Made by a program: the position numbers and the translations under genes. Of a stretch of 64,000 bases of DNA, positions 9,501-18,900 are shown one piece after another (position 1 is the stretch's first letter; each line of letters starts with the position of its first letter). The stretch is taken from NCBI RefSeq assembly GCF_036017915.1, contig NZ_CP107929.1, positions 1,612,001 through 1,676,000 of the forward strand, written 5' to 3'. Origin of the DNA: Micromonospora sp. NBC_00421. GTDB lineage: Bacteria; Actinomycetota; Actinomycetes; Mycobacteriales; Micromonosporaceae. The notes below the pieces were generated by a model. The model had not been told where the DNA came from and ran no database searches. It worked only from the letters and a program-made list of their open reading frames with translations.

Positions 9501-12500
9501 GCTGCTGCTGGAGCACGCCTGGTCGGTGGTGGACGACAGCGGGCTCGCCGGCCGGCGGGACATCGGCGTGTTCGTGGGGGCCACCTATACCCATCACCGC
9601 GACGCGCAGGGGTTGGCGGCCGTCGGCCCGCACACCGCCCTGGGTTCGATGAACGCCGTCCTGGCCAACCGTATCTCCTACGCGCTCGACCTGACCGGCC
9701 CCTCGCAGACCGTCGACACGCTCTGCTCGTCGTCCCTGGTCGCCCTGCAACAGGCGGTGGTGAGCCTGCGTACCGGGCAGTGCGGCGCGGCCATCGTCGC
9801 CGCCTGCCACGTCGGGCTGACGCCCTGGTACTACCGCAGCCTCAGCCAGCTCGGCGCGTTGTCACCGACCCGGCCCCGGCCGTTCGACGACCGGGCCGAC
9901 GGGTTCGTGCCCGGCGAGGGTGCGGTGGCAGTCATGCTCAAGCGACTCGACGACGCCGAACGCGACGGCGACCGCATCCACGCGGTGATCCGGGGCGCGG
10001 CGGTCAACCACGGTGGCCGGGGCAGCGCCCTGCCGGTGCCCCGCAGTGAGTCGCAGGTCGCGGTGATCCGGGCCGCGCTGGCCGACGCCGCGCTCACCCC
10101 GGCCGACATCTCCCTGGTCGAGACGCACGGCACGGCGACCCGGCTCGGCGACCCGATCGAGATCGCCGCCCTGGCCGAGGTCTTCGACGGCGACCGGCCC
10201 GAACCGTGCCAGCTCGGCTCGGTCAAGGCCAACATCGGTCACCTGGAACCGGCGAGCGGCCTGGCCGGCCTGGCCAAGGTGCTGCTCTGCCTGGAACACG
10301 GTGAGATCCCACCGTTGGCCGGGTTCGCGACGCTCGGCGCGCACATCGCCCTGCCCCCGGGCCGGCTGGCCATCCCGACCGCACCGCAGCCGTGGCGGGC
10401 CACCGGGCCGCGCCGGGCCGGCATCAGCGCCTTCGGCATGGGCGGAACGAACGCCCACGTCGTCGTCGAGGAGTACCTGCCCACCCCGGCCGCCCGCCCT
10501 GCCGACGGGCCGGCGCGCGAGCACCTGCTGGTGCTGTCGGCGCACACCCCCGAGCTGCTGGCCCGGCGGGTCGCGGACGTCCGGCGGATGATCGAGGAGG
10601 ACGTCGCGGTCGACGTCGCGGCGCTCTGCTTCTCGGCCTCGGTGGGGCGGGTCCACCTGCCGTACCGGGTCGCCGTGCTCGGGGCGACCGGGGCGGCCCT
10701 CGGTGCGGGCCTGCGCCGGGCGCTGCGCCTCGGGCCTGAGCTGCCGGGCGCGGTGCTGCGCGGGGACACGGTGCTCGTCGGGGACACGGTGCTCGTCGGT
10801 GAGCCGGTGCCGGTGGGGCGGGATCTCGCCGAGCGGTTGGCGCGCCACCTGCCGTGGCCCGCCGAGCGGATCGTCGCCGAGCTGCGTACCCCCGACGGCG
10901 GGTTGCTCACCGCGCTGGCCGGCTGGTACGTCGCCGGCCGCGACGTCGACTGGCGACCCCTGTACGACGGTGCCGGGCTGCGCCGGCTCACCCTGCCGCC
11001 CTACCCGTTCCGGGACCACGCCGGCCGGGTGTCCACCCGGCCGGCCCCCGGTCCGTCGACGCCGCTCCCGGCGGTCGCCGCCGACCCGGCGGACGGTCAC
11101 CGGGAACCCGGGCTCGACCGGTTGCTGGACGCCCACCGGGTCTTCGGCCGGCAGACCGTGCCGGCGGCCCTCCTCGTCGCCCGGGGGTTCGCCACCGCCG
11201 CCGTCCTGGAGCGGCTCGCCTTCACCGCCCGTGGCACCGGGCGGCACCAGCTCACCGACGACCGGTCCGACGCGACCGTCGGCAGCACCGTGACGTTCCG
11301 CTACGGCGGCCAGGTCATCGGCCGTCTCACGGTGGGCGCGGTCCGATCGGAGGGTCCACCCCCCGCGCTGCTGCCGGCGGACGGGGAGTACGCCGCACAC
11401 CCCCGCACGCTCGACCCGGCCGGTCTGTACGCGTGGTTCGCCGCGAAGCGGGTCGACTACGGCGCGGCACTGCGGGTCGTCGGCCACATCGCGTACGGCA
11501 CGACCGGGGTGCTCGTCCGGGTCGACCACGCCGACGCGGACCCGGCGGTGCGCGCGGTGGCCGCGCTCGACGCGGCGCTGCAGAGCATGGCGGTGTTGAC
11601 CCTTGCCGATCCGGCCGCCTCCGCGCTGACCTACCTGCCGGTGTCGATCGGACGGGCGGTGCGCTGGGCGGACCCGGCCGACACCCGGCACGTGCGGCTG
11701 CGGCTCACCGGGCAGGACGTCGACGGCAGCCGGCGGGCCGACGCCGCGCTGCTGGACAGCGCCGGCCGGGTCCTGGTCTCCCTCACCGACGTGGTCTACC
11801 GGCCGGTCGCCGCACCGACCGACACCCCCGTCGCGGACCAGCCGGCAGCGGACACCTCCCCTGTGGTGGGCCCGACGTCCACGGCCGGGCGGGAGCCGGC
11901 CACCGCTGTCGCGGTCGAGGAGATCGTCGTCGAGGTGGTCCGCACGGTGCTGCGGGACCCGGACGTCGCCGCGACCGGTTCGCTCGCCGCGACCGGCATC
12001 GACTCGATGCTCGCCACCATGGTCGCGGCCGAACTCCAGGAACGACTCGGGGCGACGCTGAGCCCGGTGGAAGTGTTGCAGGCGCGGGACTGCCGGGCGT
12101 TGGCCGCCGTGGTGACGTCCGCCCTGTCCGCGCAGGCCCCACCCGTGACCAGCGCCCCGGCCGTGGCCGGCACCGGGGCCGCCCCGGCGGCCGAGGCCGA
12201 CCTTCCCGGGCCCGCCGTGGCCGACGCCCGCGTCAGCACCGGGCAGCCGGTTCCGGTCCCCCCCGCCGTACGGGTACAGCCTCCGGCCGGGCCGGACGGC
12301 GGGGACCGGGGCGACCTGGCCGTCATCGGGATCGCCTGCGCGCTGCCCGGCGCCACCGACCCGGAGGGCTTCTGGTCCCTGCTGGCGCGCGGGGGCAGCG
12401 GCACCGGCCCCGCGCCCGCCTTCCGCTGGGCGGGGGGCGGCGACGGGGCCGCGATCGGCGGCTTCCTGGGCCCGATCGACGAGTTCGACGCCCGGTTCTT

Positions 12501-15500
12501 CGACTTCTTCGCCAAGCAGGCCGAGGTGCTCGACCCACAGGTCCGCTGGCTGCTGCGTACCGCGTGGGAGGCGTTGGAGTCCGCCGGGACCGCCCCACTG
12601 TCCACGCCCGCCTCGACCGGTGTCTTCGTCGGCGCCAGTTACCAGCACTACAAGGACTACAACCTCGCCCCGGAGTTGGACGCCCCGAGCGGACTCGGCA
12701 ACCACAACGCGTTCCTGGCGAACCGGGTGAGTTACTTCCTGGATCTGTCGGGGCCGAGCATGACGATCGACACGTTGTGTTCGTCGTCGTTGGTGGCGTT
12801 GCACACCGCCGTGCGCAGCATCCGCAGCGGTGAGTGCGACCAGGCCATCGTCGCCGGGGTGCGGCTGGCGATGTCCCCCCTGCACTACACCGCGATGCGG
12901 AACCTGCGGGCCCTCTCCCCGTCGGGTGCGTCGCGGGCGTTCGATGCGGGGGCGGATGGGTTCGTGCCGGGTGAGGGTGTGGTGACGGTGGTGGTGAAGC
13001 GGTTGGTGGATGCGGTGCGGGATGGGGATCGGGTGCGGGGGGTGATTCGGGGTTCTGCGGTGAATCACGGTGGTCGGACGAGTGGGTTGACGGTGCCGAG
13101 CAGTGCGGCGCAGCGGGAGGTGATCGTGGCGGCGTTGCGGGATGCGGGTGTGGGTCCGGAGGGGATCGGGATGGTGGAGGCGCATGGGACGGGGACGTCG
13201 TTGGGTGATCCGATCGAGGTGGAGGGTTTGACGCGGGCGTGGCGGGGGTTTACGTCGCGGACGCAGTTCTGTGCGATTGGTTCGTTGAAGTCGAATATTG
13301 GTCATTTGGAGCCGGCGGCGGGTTTGGCGGGGTTGGTGAAGGTGTTGTTGTCGTTGGAGCACGGGGTGGTGCCGGCGACGTTGCATGTGGTGCGGCCGAA
13401 TGACCATATTCGGTTTGAGGACACTCCGTTTTTTGTGGCGGATCGGCCGGTGTCGTGGCCTCGGGTCGAGGGTGTGCCGCGTCGGGCGGCGGTGTCGGCG
13501 TTCGGGATGGGTGGGGTGAACGCGCACGTGATCGTGGAGGAGGCACCGGCCCTGGCGGTTCGGGAGCCTCTGCCACAGGGGTCGTTCGTGGTGAAGGTGT
13601 CCGCCGCCACCGAGGACGGGGTGCGTCGGCTCGCCGCCGCGTACGCCGACGCCTTCGCGGCCTCCCCCGACGACCGGGCCACCGCCGACCTCTGCCACAC
13701 CGCCAACGTGGGCCGCTCCCCGCTCGACCACCAGACCGCGGTGAGCGGCCCCACCGGGCAGGCCCTCGCCGAGCAGCTCCGGGCGGTCGCCGACGGCCGA
13801 ATCCCGGTCGCCCGCGTCGACCGCCACCGGCCCGCCGACCCGCTCCCCGCCGACCCGGCGCGGCGGCACGCGGCGGTGGTGGAGCAGGTCCGGCAGGGCC
13901 GGGCCGACATCGACTGGGCCGCCCTGTCCGCACCGGGCGCACGGAGCGTCGCGCTCCCCACCTACCCGTTCGACAGGGGCCGCTACTGGCACACCCGTCC
14001 CGCCCCGGCGGTGACCGTGCCGGCCCCGGTCACCACTGTGCACCTGCCCCCGGAGCACACCCCGGAGGACCCCGGGCCCGCCGCCGGCCACCGTCCCGGC
14101 GACCCGGCGTCGACGCCCGCACCGGAGGCGCTGTGCACCCGGTGGCGGCCCGCCGGCCCGCTGCCCGGCGCATCGGCGTACGGGGTCACCGTGCGGGTGG
14201 TCGTGGCGGACCGGGCCATCGGCGGCGCGGTCTCCGCCGCGCTCGCCGCCCAGGGCGCCGACCTGGCCCCCGACGGGGCGACCCCCCGCGCCCTGGTGGC
14301 GGTCGAGACCGCCCCCGGGTCCGCCGGGACCACACCGGACCTGCGCGGGTTCTGGGAACAGCTCCGCTCGTACGCCGCCACCGTCCCGCCCCAGGGCAGA
14401 GTGGTCTGGGTCGCCTACCGGTCGGCCGCCGTCGACGAGACGGACCGTGCGCTGCTCGACCCCGAGGCCGCCGCGCGGGCGTTCGCGGTCCGCGCCGCCG
14501 CCGCCGAGAACCGGTTCACCGTCGCCGTGCTCGACCTCGACCCGGCCGACCCGGTCGAGATCCGGGCCCGGCAGGTCGCCGCCGAGTTCGCCGCGCTGCG
14601 CGCCGGCGACGACACCGTCGTGGCCTACCGCCGTGGCGTCCGGTACGTGCCGACTCCGCTGCCGGCCCCGCCGGGCCCCCCGGCCGACCTGACCGGGGAC
14701 GGGTACCACCTGGTTACCGGCGGCCTCGGCGCGGTCGGCCGGCGACTGGTGACGCACCTGGTGACGCGCGGTGCCCGGCGCATCGGCATCGTCGGCCGGT
14801 CGCCTGTCGACGGGGCAGCCGAGGACTTCCTGCGCGGGCTGCGCCCGGCTGCCGAAGTGGACTACCAGCGGTGCGACGTCGCGGACCCGGTCGCGTTGAC
14901 CGCCGTCGCCGCGTCCTTCGCCCGCCGGTGGGGCCGGCTGCGCGGGATCGTGCACTGCTCCGGCGGGGTCAACCAGTTCGGGTCGCTGCGTCGTCGGCAG
15001 TGGTCGGAGGCGGCCCGGGTGACCGCCCCGAAGGTCGCCGGCTCCCGCAACGTGATCCGGCTCGCCCGTACCGAGGGCGCTGACCACGTCGCCCTGGTCT
15101 CCTCGATCGCCGGCGCCCTGCCCGACGCCGGCCGTGGCCTGGTGGACTACGCCCTGGCCAACGCGTACCAGCTGGCCCTGGCCGAGCAGGCCGGCGACGA
15201 CGGTCCGACGGTGACCGCGCACGCCTGGCCGAACTGGTCCGGCATCGGTATGGCGGCGGACGAGTCCTTCTCCGCCGGGCACTCGATCACCCTCGACCAG
15301 GCGGTGGCCGGCTTCGACGCGTACCTGCTCACCGGGGGTGCCGTGGTGTTCCCCGGCAGCGCCGTACCGCAGCCGACCACCGTGTCCGCACCGCCGTCGG
15401 GGGCGGATCACCGGCCCGCGCCGACGGCGGGCCCGGCGTCCGCCCCGGCTGACCGGGCACCGGCTGACCCTGCCCCGACCGACCCCGCCGGTGGCGACGC

Positions 15501-15912
15501 CGTGCCGGCCGGACCGCAGTCCGGCGGTGATCCGGGGGACGCGTACCGGCTGGTGCGGGACGCCTTCGTCGACGTGCTCGGTGAGGACCCGGGTGATTGC
15601 CCCCTGCCCGACCTCGGGCTGGACTCGCTTGTCATCGCCGACCTGACCAGCGCCATCGAGCGGCTCAGCGGAACGACAGTCGACCCCTCGCTGGTGATGC
15701 GGTCCCGCACCATGGCCGACCTCGCGGCCGGGCTGACCGACCGGGCCGGCGCGTCGGCCGTACCGCCCGACCCGGCGCCCGGGCCCGATCCGGCATCCGG
15801 CGCACCCGTGGCGGTGTCGTCCGCGCCCGGTCCGGACGACCCGGTGCCCACGGCGAGCCTCAGCGCACTGCTGCGGCCACTGCTCGCCAACGGCCAGCAG
15901 CCGCGCCACTGA
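6568..15912 (+). CDS. PKS: DH-KR-ACP-KS-DH-ACP-KS-KR-ACP
   Basis: This 3,114-aa protein completes module 2 and carries modules 3 and 4. Domains: DH ~5-265 (HRSGGLGILP; DGVFQ), KR ~490-710 (SVSG...YAAAN), ACP ~783-855 (YGINS in place of the usual xDS), KS3 ~890-1310 (DTLCSSS, ETHGTAT with Gly to Ala, KANIGH), linker, DH ~1515-1750 (HRVFGRQTVP; DAALQ), ACP ~1785-1850 (GIDSM), KS4 ~1915-2340 (DTLCSSS, EAHGTGT), linker, KR ~2710-2925 (TGGLGAVG; YALAN), ACP ~2992-3060 (GLDSL). No AT is present. GTG 6568 is chosen because AGGGA lies just before it and it sits 10 nt past the preceding stop; an in-frame ATG at 6508 would overlap that gene without a clear ribosome site. Module 3 has a DH but no KR, so either a KR acts in trans or this DH-like domain does something else. 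Confidence 0.93.
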   Translation: MTYRVETYEKTFAAHEPFIAQHRSGGLGILPAAVQLEMALLGVAQRGAFRPLELVDVAFVRPFTVADGEQVTGRLDVTLGERTRFELGAVTPEGRRTVSTGSGGPIPSGTRPPAAWAVSCPVPVPPERVYAGWSAAGLVYGPDFRTVRRLAVGAGTAEATLETVAQPLPWYSHPLLIDGVFQVVSCALQDLTGGDPPGPMLPIGVARLALHAELSPLSAGVTVRVRRTAVQDAWSVADAILVDDTGRVVAALTGVRMRRSPAARPAPATGRLLTRIDWAPAAAPAPGGPAAGTWVVLHHGERDGPGAATVRALRADGARVVEVLPEPPASGLGADQRVIPEPDEPAFQRLWAELAEPVAGVVHLWNTGPARPEPTELRLGLYSCLAALKTLGQRQRSGHFLVGTELGQPVAGGDIPEPARAALWGLVRTAAIEYPGLRPRLVDLDPASAVALPAELGDGGPVETGYRAGVRHAPVRVPLAAADGGRPSVRPAGRYLILGGHGGLGLAVARRFAADGAGLVALVSRSGGTGIDPAVLAGIESYGCRVVSFAADVGAPGALAEVVREIGRRFGDLHGVVHAAGALKDGLLRGTTAGDVAEVLRPKVDGAHELAAAVAGTALDFAVLFASVSGTFGNLGQGGYAAANAYLDAFAHAQGNPWTSVDWGLWGEVGMGTAVAEQLRRRGVRPLGTVEALDALMTVLRDDVRQVVIAHPDVAPGVGPVGTGETPGAGVAPAHPTPTPPAAAHPAPAAAHPAPAAAHPAPAAAGPGASPRGSDDIDAGRTEDGLADFLAERLGLDDLDRTAPLTDYGINSILSVELAEELSRRWAVALPATLFLEYGDFAELAGALATRYGARPPAPQPAPAAAAPPPVAVVPDPAPVTGPAARRAGDVAVVAVSGDLPGGRDLADLWPMLRAGTDAFTEIPADRWPIDDHYQQRSPDMTGTYCRTGAFVAGIDRFDPKFFGIAVREAEEMDPQQKLLLEHAWSVVDDSGLAGRRDIGVFVGATYTHHRDAQGLAAVGPHTALGSMNAVLANRISYALDLTGPSQTVDTLCSSSLVALQQAVVSLRTGQCGAAIVAACHVGLTPWYYRSLSQLGALSPTRPRPFDDRADGFVPGEGAVAVMLKRLDDAERDGDRIHAVIRGAAVNHGGRGSALPVPRSESQVAVIRAALADAALTPADISLVETHGTATRLGDPIEIAALAEVFDGDRPEPCQLGSVKANIGHLEPASGLAGLAKVLLCLEHGEIPPLAGFATLGAHIALPPGRLAIPTAPQPWRATGPRRAGISAFGMGGTNAHVVVEEYLPTPAARPADGPAREHLLVLSAHTPELLARRVADVRRMIEEDVAVDVAALCFSASVGRVHLPYRVAVLGATGAALGAGLRRALRLGPELPGAVLRGDTVLVGDTVLVGEPVPVGRDLAERLARHLPWPAERIVAELRTPDGGLLTALAGWYVAGRDVDWRPLYDGAGLRRLTLPPYPFRDHAGRVSTRPAPGPSTPLPAVAADPADGHREPGLDRLLDAHRVFGRQTVPAALLVARGFATAAVLERLAFTARGTGRHQLTDDRSDATVGSTVTFRYGGQVIGRLTVGAVRSEGPPPALLPADGEYAAHPRTLDPAGLYAWFAAKRVDYGAALRVVGHIAYGTTGVLVRVDHADADPAVRAVAALDAALQSMAVLTLADPAASALTYLPVSIGRAVRWADPADTRHVRLRLTGQDVDGSRRADAALLDSAGRVLVSLTDVVYRPVAAPTDTPVADQPAADTSPVVGPTSTAGREPATAVAVEEIVVEVVRTVLRDPDVAATGSLAATGIDSMLATMVAAELQERLGATLSPVEVLQARDCRALAAVVTSALSAQAPPVTSAPAVAGTGAAPAAEADLPGPAVADARVSTGQPVPVPPAVRVQPPAGPDGGDRGDLAVIGIACALPGATDPEGFWSLLARGGSGTGPAPAFRWAGGGDGAAIGGFLGPIDEFDARFFDFFAKQAEVLDPQVRWLLRTAWEALESAGTAPLSTPASTGVFVGASYQHYKDYNLAPELDAPSGLGNHNAFLANRVSYFLDLSGPSMTIDTLCSSSLVALHTAVRSIRSGECDQAIVAGVRLAMSPLHYTAMRNLRALSPSGASRAFDAGADGFVPGEGVVTVVVKRLVDAVRDGDRVRGVIRGSAVNHGGRTSGLTVPSSAAQREVIVAALRDAGVGPEGIGMVEAHGTGTSLGDPIEVEGLTRAWRGFTSRTQFCAIGSLKSNIGHLEPAAGLAGLVKVLLSLEHGVVPATLHVVRPNDHIRFEDTPFFVADRPVSWPRVEGVPRRAAVSAFGMGGVNAHVIVEEAPALAVREPLPQGSFVVKVSAATEDGVRRLAAAYADAFAASPDDRATADLCHTANVGRSPLDHQTAVSGPTGQALAEQLRAVADGRIPVARVDRHRPADPLPADPARRHAAVVEQVRQGRADIDWAALSAPGARSVALPTYPFDRGRYWHTRPAPAVTVPAPVTTVHLPPEHTPEDPGPAAGHRPGDPASTPAPEALCTRWRPAGPLPGASAYGVTVRVVVADRAIGGAVSAALAAQGADLAPDGATPRALVAVETAPGSAGTTPDLRGFWEQLRSYAATVPPQGRVVWVAYRSAAVDETDRALLDPEAAARAFAVRAAAAENRFTVAVLDLDPADPVEIRARQVAAEFAALRAGDDTVVAYRRGVRYVPTPLPAPPGPPADLTGDGYHLVTGGLGAVGRRLVTHLVTRGARRIGIVGRSPVDGAAEDFLRGLRPAAEVDYQRCDVADPVALTAVAASFARRWGRLRGIVHCSGGVNQFGSLRRRQWSEAARVTAPKVAGSRNVIRLARTEGADHVALVSSIAGALPDAGRGLVDYALANAYQLALAEQAGDDGPTVTAHAWPNWSGIGMAADESFSAGHSITLDQAVAGFDAYLLTGGAVVFPGSAVPQPTTVSAPPSGADHRPAPTAGPASAPADRAPADPAPTDPAGGDAVPAGPQSGGDPGDAYRLVRDAFVDVLGEDPGDCPLPDLGLDSLVIADLTSAIERLSGTTVDPSLVMRSRTMADLAAGLTDRAGASAVPPDPAPGPDPASGAPVAVSSAPGPDDPVPTASLSALLRPLLANGQQPRH
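8791..8853 (+). repeat. Three 21-bp tandem repeats in an interdomain linker
   Basis: Three in-frame units encoding AAAHPAP lie in the KR-ACP linker of the second PKS protein, with a partial fourth. They act as a flexible linker and are probably length-variable through slippage. Confidence 0.85.
12721..13634 (+). repeat. KS repeat cassette, copy 2 (no AT)
   Basis: The second copy, inside KS4 of the second PKS gene, is offset 8,425 bp from copy 1. Identity is complete over 12919-13585 as read by eye. It starts at the NRVSYFLDLSGP segment and fades just after the KS, so it carries no AT. Surrounding DNA returns to C-ending codons. Confidence 0.9.
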
Positions 15913-15949
15913 CCTGCCCACCGAGCCTGACGGAAGGAGCGACGCGAGC

Positions 15950-18900
15950 ATGACGGACAGTCGAATCGCGGTGATCGGCATGGCCGTACGGCTTCCCGGT
16001 GCCGAGGACGTGGCGGACCTGCGCTGGATGCTGACCCACGACTCGGTGGAGGTCGACGAGGTCCCGCCCAGCCGGTGGGCCCGCGACCACTACCTCGGCG
16101 ACGGCGACCACCAGGGCACCCACCACCGGGGCGCCTTCCTCCAGGACCCGTTCTCCTTCGACCACGAGGCGTTCGGCCTGACCGCCGGTGACGCCGTCCT
16201 GCTCGACCCGCAGCAGCGGGTGATGCTGGAGGTCGGCGCGCGGGCGCTGGAGGACGCCGGCTACCGGTCCGTCCGCCGCCGCCTCGACGCGGGTGTCTTC
16301 GTCGGCGCCCGGATGAACTCCTACGGCTTCGACCACGGTCGTGGGCTGGCCCCGACCGGCCCGGCCGGCACCGGACGGCCGGTCCCGGCGGCGCTGTGGG
16401 GCCGGTCGCAGAACTTCGTCGCGGCCTGGCTCTCCGACCGCCTCGACCTCACCGGCCCCAGCCTGGTGGTCGACACCGCCTGCTCGTCCTCGCTGACGGC
16501 GGTCTGGTTGGCCTGCCAGAGCCTCGCCGCCGGCAGTTGCGAGATCGCGCTGGTCGGCGGCGTGGACCTACTGCTCGACCCGCTGACCTTCGTGCTGCTG
16601 TCCCGCACCGGCGCGCTCTCCCCGGACGGGCTGTGCCAGACCTTCGACGAGAAGGCCAACGGGTACGTCCCCGGCGAGGGGGCCGTCGCCCTGGTGCTCA
16701 AGCCGATGGCCACGGCGGTGGCCGACGGTGACCTCATCCTCGGCGCGATCGCCGGCACCGGCGTCAACAACGACGGCCGCACCATGGGGGTGACCACCCC
16801 CAACCTGGAGGCCCAGATCGCATTGCTCGACCGGGTGTACGACCGGATCGACCCCACCACCGTGCAGTACGTCGAGACCCACGGCACCGGCACCGCCATC
16901 GGCGACCCGATCGAGGTACGGGCCCTCACCGACGTGTTCGGCCGGCGCGGCGTCGCCCCCGGTGGCGTCGCGCTCGGCTCGCTGAAGCGGCGGATCGGGC
17001 ACCTGCACTCGGCATCCGGCCTGGCTGGCCTGGCCAAGATCGTCCTCTGCCTGCGGGACGAGGTCGTCCCCGGGGTGCCGGTGTCCACCGTCAACCCGCG
17101 ACTCCGGTTGGACACCGGCCCCCTGCACCTGCCGGCGCGTCCCCGGCCCTGGCCGGCGGCCCCGATCCGCCGGGCCGGCGTGAGCGGCTTCGGCTTCGGC
17201 GGCACCAACGCGCACGTGGTGGCCGAGGCGGCGACCGGGCCCGCGCCGACCACCGCCGGGGCCGGGCGGCACGCCGAGGTGCTGGTCCTCTCCGCCGACA
17301 GCCCGGACGTGCTGCGCGAACTGGCCGCGCAGTGGGTGGAGTTCCTCCCGTCGGTGGCCGGCGAGGTCGCCGACGTGCTCGCCACCGCCCGGCTCGGCCG
17401 CCCGGCCCGCGCCGTACGCTGCGCGGTCGCCGGACCGGACGCCGACCGCCTCGTCGCCGCGCTGCGCGCCCGGCTGCTGCGCGCCGACGTCCCGCTCGGG
17501 GAGCCCACCGGACGACCGCCCGTGGTGGCCGTCCGCCCGGTGGCCGGGTCCGCGCCGCCGCGCTGGCTGCTCGCGCTCCACCACGACGTGCCGGCGGTAC
17601 GGGAGATCGTCGGCCGGTTCGAGAGCGCGGTCGGTAGCCCGGTGACGACGTTCTCCGGTCCGCTGCTGCGGATCTGCGCGGGGGTCGTCCTGGCCGTGGC
17701 GCTGCGCGACACCGGGGTACCCGAACAGGCGGTCGACCTGCCGTCCGGCTGGGCGTCGATCGCCGACTTCGTGCACGGACGTACCTCCCTGGAACAGGCG
17801 CTCAGCACGGTGCTGGCCGCCGGAGCCGCGACCACCGATGCCCCGGCCCCCGCCGGCCCGGACGTCGAGGCCCAGGTGGACCTCGGTGCGCGCCTCGCCG
17901 CCGCCACCGACGAGCGGGAGGTCGCCGGGGTGCTCGCCGCCGTCACGGCGGAACTCTACGAAGCCGGGGTGGACATCGACTGGGCCACCTTCCAGGGGCC
18001 GGTCGCCTGGCGCAAGCGCCTCCTGCCGGTCGGTCAGGCCCGGGGCCCCGCGCTGGACCTGCGGGAGCCGCTGCGCTCCGCCGAGCCCGGCGGCCCGCTG
18101 ACGCTCGACGACGCCGGCCCGGCCGGGTACGCCTTCTCCCGCGTCTTCGGGCCGGGCGAGGTGCCGATCGCCCAGCACTCGGTGTACCGCCGGATCATGC
18201 TCCCCGGTGTCGCCTGGTTCGACTTCCTGCGCCAGGGCGCCGAGCTGCGCGGCGAGCCGTTCCACGGGGTGCGGGACGTGCTCTTCCACCGCCCGCTCAT
18301 CCCGACCGGCGCGCACCGGGTGCTGTGTCGGGTCGACGCCGAGGGGCGGTTCACCGTCGCCGACGCCGACGACACCCCCTTCGTCACCGGCCGGTACGCC
18401 CGGCAACCCGATCCGACGCCCGCGCCGTCACCGCTCGCGGCGCTGCTCGACACCTGCTCCCGGGTGCACGCCGGATCCACCGTGTACCGCTGGCTGCGCC
18501 GCATCGGCTACCAGCACGGCCGGTACTACCGCAACATCTCCTGGGTCGCCAGCCTCCCCGGCGGCGGCACCCTCGCCCGGATCGAGGGGGGCCGGCAACG
18601 TGCCCTGAACCCCCCGGACGTCCAGCTCTTCCCGGGTCTGCTGGACAGCGTCACCATCGCGGCGATCGACCCGGACAACCCGGTGTTCGGCACCGACCAC
18701 GTCACCGCGTTCATCCCGCTCTCCGTCGACCGGGTGAGCGTGCACGGTCCGCTGTCCGACGCCGCCTACGTCCGTACCGAGATCTCCTTCTGGAACGAGG
18801 AGGCGTGCCGGGTCACCCAGGTCGTCCTCGACGCCGCGGGCGTGCCCCTGCTGACCTTCGGCGACATCTCCTCCAAGCGGGTTCCCGTCCTCGCGTTCAG

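Noticed and set aside
9862..15981. Very long antisense open reading frame (over 2,000 codons), with similar ones at 1314-3857, 4083-5981, 6322-9810, 18428-21610 and 23661-28976
   Set aside because: They mirror the PKS and downstream cluster genes, consist of Arg/Gly/Pro/His-rich low-complexity protein and show no domain; they arise from extreme third-position GC on the coding strand.
16900..17020. KS5 considered as a non-condensing KS0
   Set aside because: Its Cys and both His motifs are present; only the Asn of KxNIGH is changed to Arg, which is not enough to call it inactive.
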